Below, in pieces: positions 1 to 9,986 of a stretch of DNA of 64,000 bases. Each line of letters begins with the position of its first letter. The first letter of the stretch is position 1. The DNA is taken from positions 524,315,692 through 524,379,691 of the forward strand of contig VDFB02193867.1 in NCBI GenBank assembly GCA_007258455.2, given 5' to 3'. Source of the DNA: Sequoia sempervirens (Eukaryota > Streptophyta > Pinopsida > Cupressales > Cupressaceae). The notes below the pieces were generated by a model. That model searched no databases and was not told the origin of the DNA. It was given only the letters and a program-made list of their open reading frames with translations. The position numbers were made by a program, and so were the translations under genes.

Positions 1-1
1 G

Positions 2-1801
2 AAGAGGACAAGAACTAAGAAGTCTGAGTAGAAAGGGATCGAAGGGTAGAATCCTGAAGTTGTTGTGCCTGTGCCCAAGAGGAGAAGAATCATAAAATTG
101 TGAGAAAAAGCAAGCTCCAAGGTAGGGGAGGAAGAAGCTACCCCTCCGGTGATAACTGTTGAATGTTTGGAGGAGAAGGTCAAGATATATACAAGGAGGT
201 CTAGGACTCCTTCTCCTCAGGACAGTGTGCCTAAAGTAGATCTCCCTCTGGTGGTTTCTCATGAGGAGCAGCATGATGATGTTCCTTCCACTCATGAAGC
301 TCACAGTAAGCCTAGTGAGTCAAAGGATGTTGGGGATCATCTGGATACTGAAGGAGAGGAGTTTCATGAAGGTGATCTCCATAGTGCAGAGGTAGAAATT
401 GAAAAGATAATGCAGTCCCCTATGGTTGTATATGCCGATTCTGCTGTTAGAATTGAAGAAGTCCCTTTGAGAGAAGAGGTAAGAGTGAAGGTTCCCTCAC
501 CTATACATGAAGATGAGCATGCTGAGGAGGAGGAAAGCAAGACATATGAGACTCTTGGTAAGTATAATTTGGGTGAGGGAGCACCTAAGGATTAGTAGGA
601 GGTGAAACAAAGTGAGGTGCAATTGGAATCCACTGTCCCTGGTTGGCTGGACAAGGAGATAAAGAGAAAGCAAGTTGTTGTGGAAGATAGTCCACTGAAT
701 TGGGATGCACTACTAGCCACAATTAGAAAGGATAAAGGTAAGAAGAAGGGTAGGGTGATCTTGAGGATTGAAAGAGACAATTTAGCCCATGATAGTGTTG
801 TTCGCATTGCCACCCCTGCTCCAGATAAAAATAGAGATGATGTGGCTAGAAAAGATTACAATATTCAGACTATCAATCTAGGGCCTACGTCAGTCAAGCA
901 AGACATTGAAGATTATGAGGACTCCAGTGCAGCTATTGTGGGTAGATTGAGGAAGGAAATGAAGACCAAGCAGGAGCTAAAGAAAGAAAATGGAAATCTT
1001 AGGAAATGCTTGGAAGACTTAATGAAACCACTGCAGTCCATTAACCCTTCTTCCTCTACTGCAAATCCTCTACCTCAAGAGACCATCACCGAGCTAGAAA
1101 AGATGAAAGCTTCCACCTTTTCCACTATGAACTAGTTGAAAGAGGTGCAAATAAAGGGTGATGAAGCTATTAAGGAAATTTTGTCAACTGGGAAGGATGC
1201 TATCATGGAAATTGAGTGGTTGAAGCAGGTGTTGGCATAGGATAAAGAAGATACAGATTTCCTTCTGCAGAAAAATAGAACTATAATGGAGTACACCCGG
1301 GATGGGTTGGTAAGTGATGGGATCCTTCCTTCTTCTAGAGCTACTGAACCATGGGAGTGGTATGAGGCATTGCAAATTAGGCAAAAAGTATTGAAGAAGA
1401 TTTATAAACAAAGAAGGAAGATTGATGATACCCTAAGTGGTGTATATAATGGCCCCATTGCCTTCTTTGAAATTATGACAGGAAGAAGGAAGATCATGCC
1501 CAAGTACCTGAGTTTGGAATAGTTTAGGAAGTGGTGGTAGGATGTTTATGTACCACTTGATGATGGTTCTATTTCTGAGCACCAGTTGGATGATGCAGCC
1601 ACCTACCTTGCAGTTATTGATAAATATATGACATCTAAGGTAGATTGGGATAAGTTGGTCAAGTGTTCAAGAGAAGAGATTGCATCCATTGAGAATCAAC
1701 TTAGGGTTTTGCCTCTGCCACCGGTAGCTGACTTGGATGGGACACTTTTGAGGGTTCATGAAGGGCTAGATCAGAATAGAGACAAAGGGGAAGGCAGTTA
1801 A
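2..1801 (+). pseudogene. Decayed reading frame for an acidic coiled-coil protein, probably retroelement-borne
   Basis: I do not recognise the product. One frame runs from the window edge to a TAA at 1799-1801 and is broken only by in-frame stops: TAG at 29, 47, 593, 596, 1133, 1238, 1520 and 1538, and TGA at 101. No frameshift is needed, so this was one protein of at least 600 residues. In order it shows a basic start (KRTRTKK, PKRRRI), a Glu/Asp-rich stretch (about 250-560), a Lys-rich stretch, a coiled-coil-like segment (about 930-1,230), and a Trp/Tyr-rich C-terminal part (EPWEWYEAL). A purine-rich tract (1,772-1,797) and LTR-like DNA follow. An additional or env-like ORF ahead of a 3' LTR is my best guess. 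A host pseudogene is the alternative. Confidence 0.5.
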
Positions 1802-2900
1802 TGCCCAACTACTTCAGGATTTTTGCTTCCCCATTATCGTGCCCTGCATTGGTCCGAGCTACGTTGGGAATCCCGGGCCGACCTGGGTGTTGTTCATGCA
1901 TTTAATGCTTTCCTTTGTTCCATTTTGACTTTCTCTTGGTTGGTCGGTGGTGCCTAGTTATTGTTGCGAGCTCTTGCTTGGCCGACAGGTTTTCTGGGGG
2001 GATTCTATATATTTGGCATTTCGCCTCATTTGTAGGAGTTAGAATTTGTAATTAGAATATAGAGATTGATATAGAGCAGAGATATTTAGAAGTGAGTTAA
2101 GTAGAGCAGGTTAGCAAGTAGTTGCTCTCAAGAAAATATTGTAATAGAAAGCTGGGATTGTTGCTACAGTGGATAATCCAAATACAAATAATGACATTGT
2201 GATTTGGTGCCATACTTGTGTTCTTTTGTTTTACATGGTTCTTGTTTTTCTATCTTTAAAATTGCTTTGAGGAGGTTAGAATTTAGATTAGATTTGATTC
2301 AATAATGTTTGTGATTTGATATTTGAATGTTACAGCAATCCTTCAGTCCATACTTTTCGCAACCAACTGATTGTTAGTTGCTTTGCAAAGTTAGCCTGGA
2401 CTTCATATTCAATGTGCTTAGTTTGATTGTGAGGATTTGTTCATTTAAGCCGCAATAGGGTTGTTGAATGAGTGTTTATGATTTGAAAATATTAACACCT
2501 CAGAAGATTGCACTATTTTCTGTAAGATTGCAGATTTATCTGGGTCAAGTAGAGATCAGTTTTGAGGGATTGGTCCATTTCGAGTGTTGGTTATTTTCAT
2601 TGTTAATCTTAGGAGTAGTATTAGATTTAGAAATCTCTTTGAAATCTGTATCTTTTTCCATTTCTTTGATTATTGGGTTAAATCTAGGATTAAAGTATCA
2701 TCAGATTGTTAGATCTGATAAAATTGATTTAGTATTTTCTTGTGGTAAGGTCCCATTGTGATTACCAGCATTTTCACATTTTATCACTGAGTTGTTTATG
2801 CATTGTCAAGACCTAACATTAGAGACCTTGGGGTTATCTCTTGAAACTTGCTGATAGAGATTTACCTTTCAAGAGAGATAGGATATTACATTATGTCTGA
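1802..2900 (+). other. Non-coding LTR-like sequence after the acidic ORF
   Basis: No coding sequence can be supported here. A TATA-like TCTATATAT lies near 2,004, followed by an A/G-rich leader-like stretch and an ATTGTAATAG near 2,139. This is the usual layout of an LTR U3-R-U5. The stretch ends where the aRH reading frame of element A resumes on the other strand (2,900-2,945). It is best read as the 3' LTR of the element carrying the acidic ORF, inserted in element A. I could not find a clean TG...CA pair or a target-site duplication, because the partner end is outside the window. Confidence 0.35.
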
Positions 2901-2944
2901 GTTATTACTGTGCAAAAAACACCATCAACAGGTATCTCGAATGT

Positions 2945-3420
2945 AGGAACAAGAAGCTACTCTATCAGGAATTCATATTTTGGAACATTTTTGGGGATGT
3001 TCAATAGGGATCCAATTGTTGCCATGGCATTTGCTGCTCTATTGTTGGCTCTAGAAATCTACTCAAATGTGATTTCAATGAAGGATTCTTTGAGAGTCTC
3101 CACCAATTTCTTGTATGGAGTGAGCTTATCATCCTTGGTCTGGTATTCATCATTCGCCTGATTTATTATCAATTGAGAGTCTCTGTATACTTTGAGAGGT
3201 ATAATGTTCCACTGCATTGCTATTCTAAGACCTATGGTTAAAGCCTCGTATTTTGCAATGTTATTGGTGTAGGGAAATGCTAGTTTGTAGGATCTTGGTA
3301 TGCAATCCCCTTATGGGGTGATAAAGAAGATGCCAACTCCTGATCCATGTTGTGTGTATGAGCCATCAAAGTACAGTTTCCAGTGGTTAGCTACATTGAG
3401 ATTGAAAATAGATTCATCTG
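2945..3420 (-). pseudogene. Element A archaeal-type RNase H (aRH)
   Basis: This second RNase H would remove RNA from RNA/DNA hybrids during reverse transcription. The domain opens with WKLYFDGSY (first acidic residue, near 3,370) and continues through PYTNNIAKYEAL (Glu), VYRDSQLIINQ (Asp) and ISRANNRAANAMA. At the last position the family usually has Asp (ADAL-type), and here it is Asn. An in-frame TAA at 3,311-3,313 and TAGs near 3,060 and 2,960 break it. After the domain a short tail (VPKYEFLIE) can be read and then homology is lost. Lineage assignment rests on this domain. Confidence 0.8.
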
Positions 3421-3995
3421 GAAACTCTGAAATGAGAGGGTTCTCTGAATAGATTGGTGCTTCTGCAAGTTGATCTACAATGACTTGGCCTTTGATTACT
3501 TTTCGCTCCACATATTTAATGTCGTATTTTAATAGTATCATCACCCATTTGGCCATTTTTCCTGTGAGCATTTCCTTTGACAGTAAGTACTTGAGAGGGT
3601 CAATTTTGGTGATGAGTTTTATTTTGTGTGCCAATATGTAATGTCTGAATTTATGTGATGCAAAAACTACTGCTAGGCATTCTTTCTCTATGAATGAGTA
3701 GTTTATATCATGCCCAACCATTGTTCTTTTGATGTAATAGATATCCCTTTCTATTCCATTTTCATCATGCTAAGCTAGGAGAGCTGCAAGGGCTACTATT
3801 GTTGCTAATACGTAGAGAATTAAGGGTTGTCTTGGGATTGGTGGCATTAAGACTGGTGGTGTCAATAGATATTCTTTGATTTTATTGAATGCCTCTTCAC
3901 ACTTGGTATCCCATTTGTATGCTACTCCCTTGTGAAGTAGGTGGGAGTATGGGTTCTATTTTTCTGCCAACTGTGCTATGAATCTTCGAATGGAT
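3421..3995 (-). pseudogene. Element A Ty3/gypsy RNase H (first copy)
   Basis: The recognisable part is KECLAVVFASHKFRHYIL, followed by DPLKYLLSK, AKWVMILLKYDIKYV and a linker into aRH. This is the usual C-terminal half of a gypsy RNase H. The N-terminal half (about 3,750-3,990) is broken by several stops. The domain lies directly after RT and directly before aRH, the order known for Tat-type elements. It is not functional. Confidence 0.75.
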
Positions 3996-3999
3996 GGAG

Positions 4000-4735
4000 C
4001 TTGCCTTAGAGACCTCTCAATTGCTCTAATGTTTTTGGTGCCTCCATTTCAAGGATTTCTTTTACCTTTGCTCGATCTACCTCAGTACCCCTCATTGACA
4101 CTATATATCCTAGCAATTTTCCTAATTGTATGTCGAAGACACACTTCTTTGGGTTTAATCTGACCTTGTACTCTTCCAGTTTATCAAAAATGGAACTTAG
4201 GGTTGCTATGTGATCTTTTCTCATTCTACATTTGGCTAGAGTATCATCAACATAATCTTCGACTGTCTTGTTGATCATATCATGGAATATCAATGTCATG
4301 GCCCTTTGGTATGTTGCTCCTACATTCTTTAAGCCAAATGGCATCATATTCCAGCAGTCAGTCCCCCATGGATAAGTGAAAGCCATCTTATGTTGGTCCT
4401 CTTTAGATATCATGTCTAGTTGTCATATCTACGATCATGTCAATGTTTGGAAGTGGGAGGTCATCTTTCAGACATGCTTTATTCAAGTCTCTGAAGTCTG
4501 TGTAGATTTTGATGCCCCCATCGGGTTTTGAGATAGGTACCAAGTTTGACACGCATTTTGGATAATCTATCGGTCGGATGAACCCCACATCTAATAGATT
4601 TTTTAGCTCCATTTTGACTAATAAGGTGATCTGAGGGTGCATTTTTCGAAGCTTTTGTTTAACAGGCTTTGCTTCTAGATATACTGCTAAGTGGTGAACC
4701 ATGATTTCTAGATCAAGTCCTGGCATGTTAGCATA
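4000..4735 (-). pseudogene. Element A reverse transcriptase with an internal deletion
   Basis: Reverse transcriptase of the polyprotein. The fingers are visible (GFIRPIDYPKCVSNLVPISK, FRDLNKACLKDDLPLPN), then TYPWGTDCWNMMPFGLKN, the catalytic YVDD at 4,243-4,254, and LNPKKCVFD. Two frames join near 4,405-4,413. At that join the segment holding the first catalytic Asp (motif A, the DG..GYNQI block) is missing, whereas element B retains it. So A lost roughly 40 to 50 bases from its RT active site. A linker-type motif (PGLDLEIMVHHL) precedes the domain. Confidence 0.85.
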
Positions 4736-5705
4736 GCTCCATGCAAAGTTTATCTATCTTTCTCTTAGGAAGGCTGCCAGAAGCTCTTGTTCCTCTGATA
4801 GTAGTGACTACGCATAAAATGTGATGTGTGGGGTTTCCTCTATTCCTAGATTGACCGGATTGCACCTTTCTTCCAGGACTGCTGATTTTTCTTAATGAAG
4901 AGATCTAAAAGGAAGATTGAATCCCCCATCTTTGGGTGCCTCAGAGAGGTTTTCACCATTGGATGCGTCCTTTCTTTTTACTTTTTTCTATTCAGAGAGT
5001 GCCATAGTGTGGTTTTCACTCAAGGACTTAGATATTATTCTTAATTTTTCACTTTTTGCGACTGAGGGATTCAATTGTTTCCCCATAATAGGGATGTGTA
5101 TCTAGCTCGATTATGAACCCTTCTTTTTGATCCCCACATGGAATGTTATCTCATAGTCCCATGAATTATGAGAGCACCTCATTGTTTTCGAATGTATCGA
5201 GAATTGGTGCTCCTTGTTGGTCATAGTCAATGAGTTGGGGATATACTAGGCAGATTTCATGATTTTGGTGGTCTGATTCAAAAGATACGGTGCTAATCAT
5301 GCAAAGAGTTGTATCCTCAAATAGCCTAGGTAAGTTGGTCATGGGATCCTCATCATCACTACTACTACAAATGTCGATTATGTCAAATGTAAAGTTATCT
5401 ATGACTCTACCTATAGATACTGGTAAGCATAGTTCTGATGCGGTTGGCTGAGGAGGATTATTAACCTTTCTAACTAGAGGACCTCGACCACATATGGTTA
5501 TACTCAGAGGGGTACATCCAAGACCAATATTTGTTATCACTCGTGTCTCCAGAATGATAGGTATTATAAGCCCATTGTTGTTTTTTCCAAGTCTTTGATT
5601 TCTGTCGTAGCCCATTGCGAGCATCATTTGTAGACCCTTGCTTCTGTCATCCATTGGTAAATCAATTAGTAGTCTCTCATCTTGTTATAGTATATGAGAT
5701 GTATC
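4736..5705 (-). pseudogene. Element A G-patch domain and linker to RT
   Basis: The reading frame at 5,654-5,166 contains MLAMGYDRNQRLGKNNNG (about 5,570-5,620). This fits the G-patch pattern of spaced glycines with an aromatic and a Leu-Gly, and is expected to bind RNA or a helicase. G-patch domains occur after protease in some retroviral and plant retroelement polyproteins (established). The matching place in element B also has one. The following linker (about 5,160-4,736) is acidic, has several stops and carries no domain I know. Confidence 0.65.
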
Positions 5706-6420
5706 TACCTCAATAACTTCTTGGCCAAGATCTCCCCAACTTGTAAAGTTGGGAGTCTTTAGGAGATGTTTTGGATGTGGAGGTTTCATTTATTTGCGGA
5801 CATCCTCGTGATCTAGGAGATTGTGGTAACTCTCCTACCACAAAAGAAGTTTTAGGGATCATGTAGTTTCCACAACCGTTATCTTGGATGATGACCTTAA
5901 TGTCAGAAATGGTGGGAATGGTGGGAGTGATAGGTGTCTCTATCGCAAAAGTGGATGCGAGAGTGGCGAGATCAATGTATGGTGTAGATGAACCCTCATC
6001 ATTTTTTGGTACTTGGGGGATTTTATAGTACTTTTCTTCGAAGCTTTTGCAATAGGAGAAGGGTTTGGGATCTCCATGGATGGTGACTTCTTGTCCCTCA
6101 TGTGTGAATTTCATGTGCATTGATGGAAAGTTGATGCTATTGCTTTCATTGCATGAATCCATGGGTGTCCTAGGAGGATGTTATACGACAAGTCGAGGTC
6201 CAAGACCTAACAAGTGGTTTCCATGGTAGATGGCCCTACTTGAATACAGATTTTGATTGTGCTCTGGGACACTTTTTCTTGATCATCATATGCTCTTATT
6301 GTGATACCCTTTCCTTTATTGATAGAATCCTCTGAGATTTTTAATTGTTTGATGAGCTTGAGAGAACATATATTCAAGCCGACACCTCCATCCACCAAGA
6401 CCCTTTTGACTTTTATTTTC
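5706..6420 (-). pseudogene. Element A retropepsin-like aspartic protease
   Basis: The protease that would cut the polyprotein. The active-site segment is VLVDGGVGLNIC (catalytic Asp codon at 6,390-6,392), with DGG in place of the more usual DTG/DSG. The second half has NILLGHPW (about 6,170-6,190), the hydrophobic-Gly motif before the C-terminal helix. A frameshift near 6,160-6,200 separates the halves, and TAG and TGA stops occur. A segment with SYCKSFEEKYYKIPQ follows and leads to the G-patch region. Element B has the same active-site variant. Confidence 0.75.
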
Positions 6421-7900
6421 TATACTATGACTTCTAAGTGGAGCGCATGGTTATGAGATGCTTGAGTGGGGAAATCCTGGTTGGAGAATGTGAGGAGATT
6501 TGTTGTAATGATATTTTCGACCATAGCATGGAATTGTTTCACATCAAGATCTGCGGGGACAGTGGATGAAGCCAACACTTCCTCAAGGATTTTCTTATGG
6601 GCCAATGAGATTTTTAGCAACTCCATGATGGAGATTTGCACTGGTGTTCTTTTGAGCTGATCAAGGATGTTATATCCATTAGGGACAGATCTAGGTGCAG
6701 GGACTCTATTTGGCTCGGATGATCCTACGATGGTAACTTTGTCGCCTCTTGTGGTGACTTGACAATCGACATGGGTGCCTTTGATGGTGATGATTGCGAA
6801 GTATTCATCTAGGGAGGTGATGAAAGTTTCATAAACATGATTCAAATTTGTGTGGGTGACTTTCCCCTTATCAGTGTTATTATTATTCCCCTTATTTCCA
6901 TGGTTAGGCATTGGATTCGTGTATATCTTAAGGTCTTGATTTCCTATTGGTTGTTCCATGTTTATAATTCTTTGATCGATGAGATCTTGAATTATGTTTT
7001 TTAGCCTCATACAACTATTCATGGTATGCCCTTTGATTTTATGGAAGTCGCAAAGTTGATTCTCATTATTCCAAGGAGGTTTCACATCCGGTTCTTGGTA
7101 ATTCTCATAGGTGGGCGCTTTGATGAGTTTTTTGTTTATCAGCTTCTTCATTATGACTTCAAGTGGTTCCAAAAGAGTGGTGTACTTTTTCTTGGGGTAA
7201 TTCTTGTTTCATTGGGGTGGTCCCATTTGATCATTGAGATTGTTAATTGCCTAATTGTTGTTTGGTTGTTGTATTGTCTAATGATTGTTTTGGTGTTGGA
7301 TTTGGTTTTGTGGTGTGGGTGCATTTTGGCATAGGGCACTGATGACCACTTTGGCGTCAACAACACCATCATTAGTAAAAAATTTATTCCTTGCCCACAT
7401 GCGAGGTTTATCATTGTAATTGGTGGGTGGGCAGTTGTTTTGTTGTTAGAGGTATGAAGTTGATCTTGTGGGTTGTGTCATAAGGGCTTGTTCGATGTTG
7501 AGCACCTTGGAGGTCAACTGGTCATATGTGGTGATCCCTTATACCTTGAGATGAAATTCCAAGAGGCCATCAAGGTTGGATATGATGGTGCAAACTTGTT
7601 GTTCTTTGGGCATGGTCCATTTGCTCTGAATGGCCTTGGATCACCATCATTGTAGGAATGAAGCGAATGATTCATTCTTTCCTTGTTTCAGAGCTGAGAG
7701 TTCTTCTAGACTGACATCCATTGCAATGTTGCATGCATAATTTTTAATGAATGCATCTATAATTTCTTGGAATTTTCTGATGCCTGTAGGTAGGTGAGAG
7801 AACCATTCCATGGCGTGGCCAGCCAAACTCCTAGGAAATAGCCGCATCAGATAAGTATCATCATATGCGACTTCCATGCAATGAACCTGGAATTCCCTGA
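6421..7900 (-). pseudogene. Element A Gag capsid and nucleocapsid
   Basis: Structural Gag. The capsid part carries LFPRSLAGHAMEWFSHLP and a helix with FQEIIDAFIKNY (about 7,650-7,870), typical of the plant Retrotrans_gag fold. An Asn/Gln-rich linker follows. The zinc knuckle is CX2HX4HX4C (CDFHKIKGHTMNSC, 7,011-7,052), an RNA-binding motif in which the second Cys of the retroviral CCHC is replaced by His, as in Tat-like elements. Several TAG/TAA stops and a change of frame against the upstream Q-rich part are present. Confidence 0.8.
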
Positions 7901-9639
7901 TGTGATCTTTAGGGTTTCCTGTCCCTCAATATTTTTCAAACTTGGGAATCTCAAATCCCTTAGAGAATGGTTTCATCACAAGGCTCCTGTCAAATGGATA
8001 GGGACACAAGTTGCTTGGTGTTTTTTGTGGTTTGTCCTGATTGAATATCGAGCACTTGTTGCGAGAGCAACCTGATTTGTGTCGTTACATCATTTTGCAG
8101 ATCAGGGGATGGGATGAAGGTGTTTTGGGGTGTTTCGATTGTGGGTTGGATGGATGGGTTTATTGGTGTGTTGTTTGATGGTATTTTCACATTCTGTCAA
8201 GCTAGGTAAGCTTGCACTTACTACTGTATAAACAATGCTTGTTGTTGTTCTTGTTGTTGTTGCGCTAAGATTGCATGTTGTTGAGCTTGTTGTTATGCTT
8301 GTTGTTGTTCCAACAACGCTTGTTGTTGTTCCAACAATGCTTGTTGTTGTTCCAACAATGCTTTTTGTTGGGCTACCAATTGGACTACTTCTTGCTTCTC
8401 TTGATATTGTTTTATTTCTTTTTGATAGGCTTGTAGTTGTGCTACTTGTTTTTGTGCAAGAATCTGTGCTTGTTCTTGTGCTTGTTGTGCTTGATATTGG
8501 CCGTGCACCTGAGCTTGAGCTTGTGCTTATGCTACTTGTGCTTGGGCTTGTGCTTGTACCACTTGTTGTTGCAATAGAATTTGGGCTTGAGTAGCCTTTT
8601 ATGCTTGTAATGCAATTTGGGCTGATTGAGCAACTTGTGTAGCTTGAGTGGATTGTTGTTGTTGTTGTCTTTGCAATAAGGCTTGTGCTTGTGCAACCTG
8701 TTGCACTTGTTGTGCAATTTGGGTGGTTTGAGCATTTTGCGTTGCTTGTATGGCTTGTTGGGTAGCTATTTGTGTGGCTTTTTTCTTTTGCACTTGTAGG
8801 AATGCCTTTTGATAAGTAGCTTGGTGAGTGGCTTTCAATGCCATGTTGTATTGGCTTGATAAATTGAAATTTGGTGGTGGTGGGACTGGTGGTGGATTTG
8901 GAATGGCGTTTGTGGTGGTGGTGAGCAGTGATGTTGTGTTGGTGATTTGAGTGGTGGATGGTGTTGTCGTGTTGGTGGTTTGAGTGGTGGATGGTGCTTT
9001 TGATGTGGTTGGTCCTTCATAGACCATGCTTTGAGATGTTAGGGGGGTGGTTGATGATGTTGTGATTGCTTGTGTAGTTGTCATTTGTTGTTGTGATATC
9101 GATGACAAGTTTTGAGAGTCTGGCATGATGTTTTGATTGGTGTTTGGAATGTTGGTTTGATTGATATTTGATAAAGGTGGAAGCCCCAAGCCAAGTAAAG
9201 GTGTGGATAATGGTGGTAATGATGGGAGGGCTGAAAATGTGAGGGGTGTGAGTTCTTGATAAAATGATGTGGTGTCAAAAATGCCCCTAGGTCCGAACAT
9301 GTCACCTTCTTCTTGCGAATTCGTGAGGAGAGAAGTTTGAGGTGTTGCATGGAAGGATGATGATGATGGATCATTATGGAAAGTGAGAGGGACATACTTA
9401 TGCAATGGATTTTTGGGTATATTTTGTTCCAAAATGGTATTTGCATCCAAGTATTGATTATTAACAAGGGGGTGTGTTTGAATAGCATTAAGAAATGCAT
9501 TTCCCTTATTAACATTGGGTTGGGTTGGAGCAAAAGATGTGATTTGTAGAATGTTTTGAGTGATGCTTTGGGATGAGGGTGTAGATGAGATGGGGAGTGT
9601 GGATGAAATTAAAGGCATGGTCTCCAAAGATGGTTCCAC
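7901..9639 (-). pseudogene. Element A Gag, long Gln-rich low-complexity region
   Basis: A single frame, with a few stops, runs from 9,639 to 7,990. The first third is Ser/Thr/Pro-rich with a TTNTTTPST-like block and a PPPVPPPP run. From about 8,850 it becomes Gln/Ala-rich, with AQAQAQ and QQQQQ runs and a near-perfect repeat of ALLEQQQ (8,295-8,375). On the plus strand this appears as GTTGTT-type repeats. The region lies between the Gag start and the capsid, where most gypsy elements have little sequence. It is prion-like in composition. A role in Gag assembly would be inference. Confidence 0.7.
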
Positions 9640-9986
9640 TATAGAGCTTACATTGAAATCATAAGGTATTTGGCCCCTTGCTTTGCTAGTTTAAGCATGT
9701 ATAGTGAAGGGTTAAACCTCATCATGATGTTGATGATCTTATGGTTTTCCAGATTTTGAAGCATTTCAGTTATTTCTTCATGTGACATCCCAAAGGTAAG
9801 ATCTTCTTGAATTTCCTCTTGTGGGTTTTGTGATGATGTGATTGTCAAAGGATTTCTTGATTCGACATGATTCATTTCGATGTTCATTTGGCTTAGGTCA
9901 CTTGAAGTGGGTGTTTCTTTGTCGGCTTCCATGTTCTTCTTGTATTGAGATCTAGTTTGAACCATAAAACAAGGATCAATTTTCAA
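9640..9986 (-). pseudogene. Element A Gag N-terminus
   Basis: The start of the Gag frame. The likely start is the Met before VQTRSQYKK (about 9,963), because element B begins at the matching place with VETRSQHK. The segment is rich in Asn, Glu and Ser and ends with a helical stretch (HEEITEMLQNLENHK). A frameshift or stop near 9,640 separates it from the Q-rich part. Agreement between the two elements is the main support for the start. Confidence 0.65.

Noticed and set aside
2..1801. Alternative genetic code with TAG read as sense
   Set aside because: The surrounding retrotransposon pseudogenes have all three stops; decay of CAG or other codons explains the pattern without a new code.
2468..2761. 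97-residue hydrophobic open frame
   Set aside because: Within LTR-like non-coding DNA, AT-rich, no domain or conserved context.
2905..2935. CACCATCAACA at 2,921-2,932 as the exact LTR end of the first element
   Set aside because: The aRH-side reading frame of element A seems to continue through it, so the junction is probably a little further left and remains unresolved.
8235..8594. Val/Leu-rich open frame on the plus strand that looks like a membrane protein
   Set aside because: It is the antisense of the CAA/CAG-rich Gag region of element A; no other evidence for a gene.
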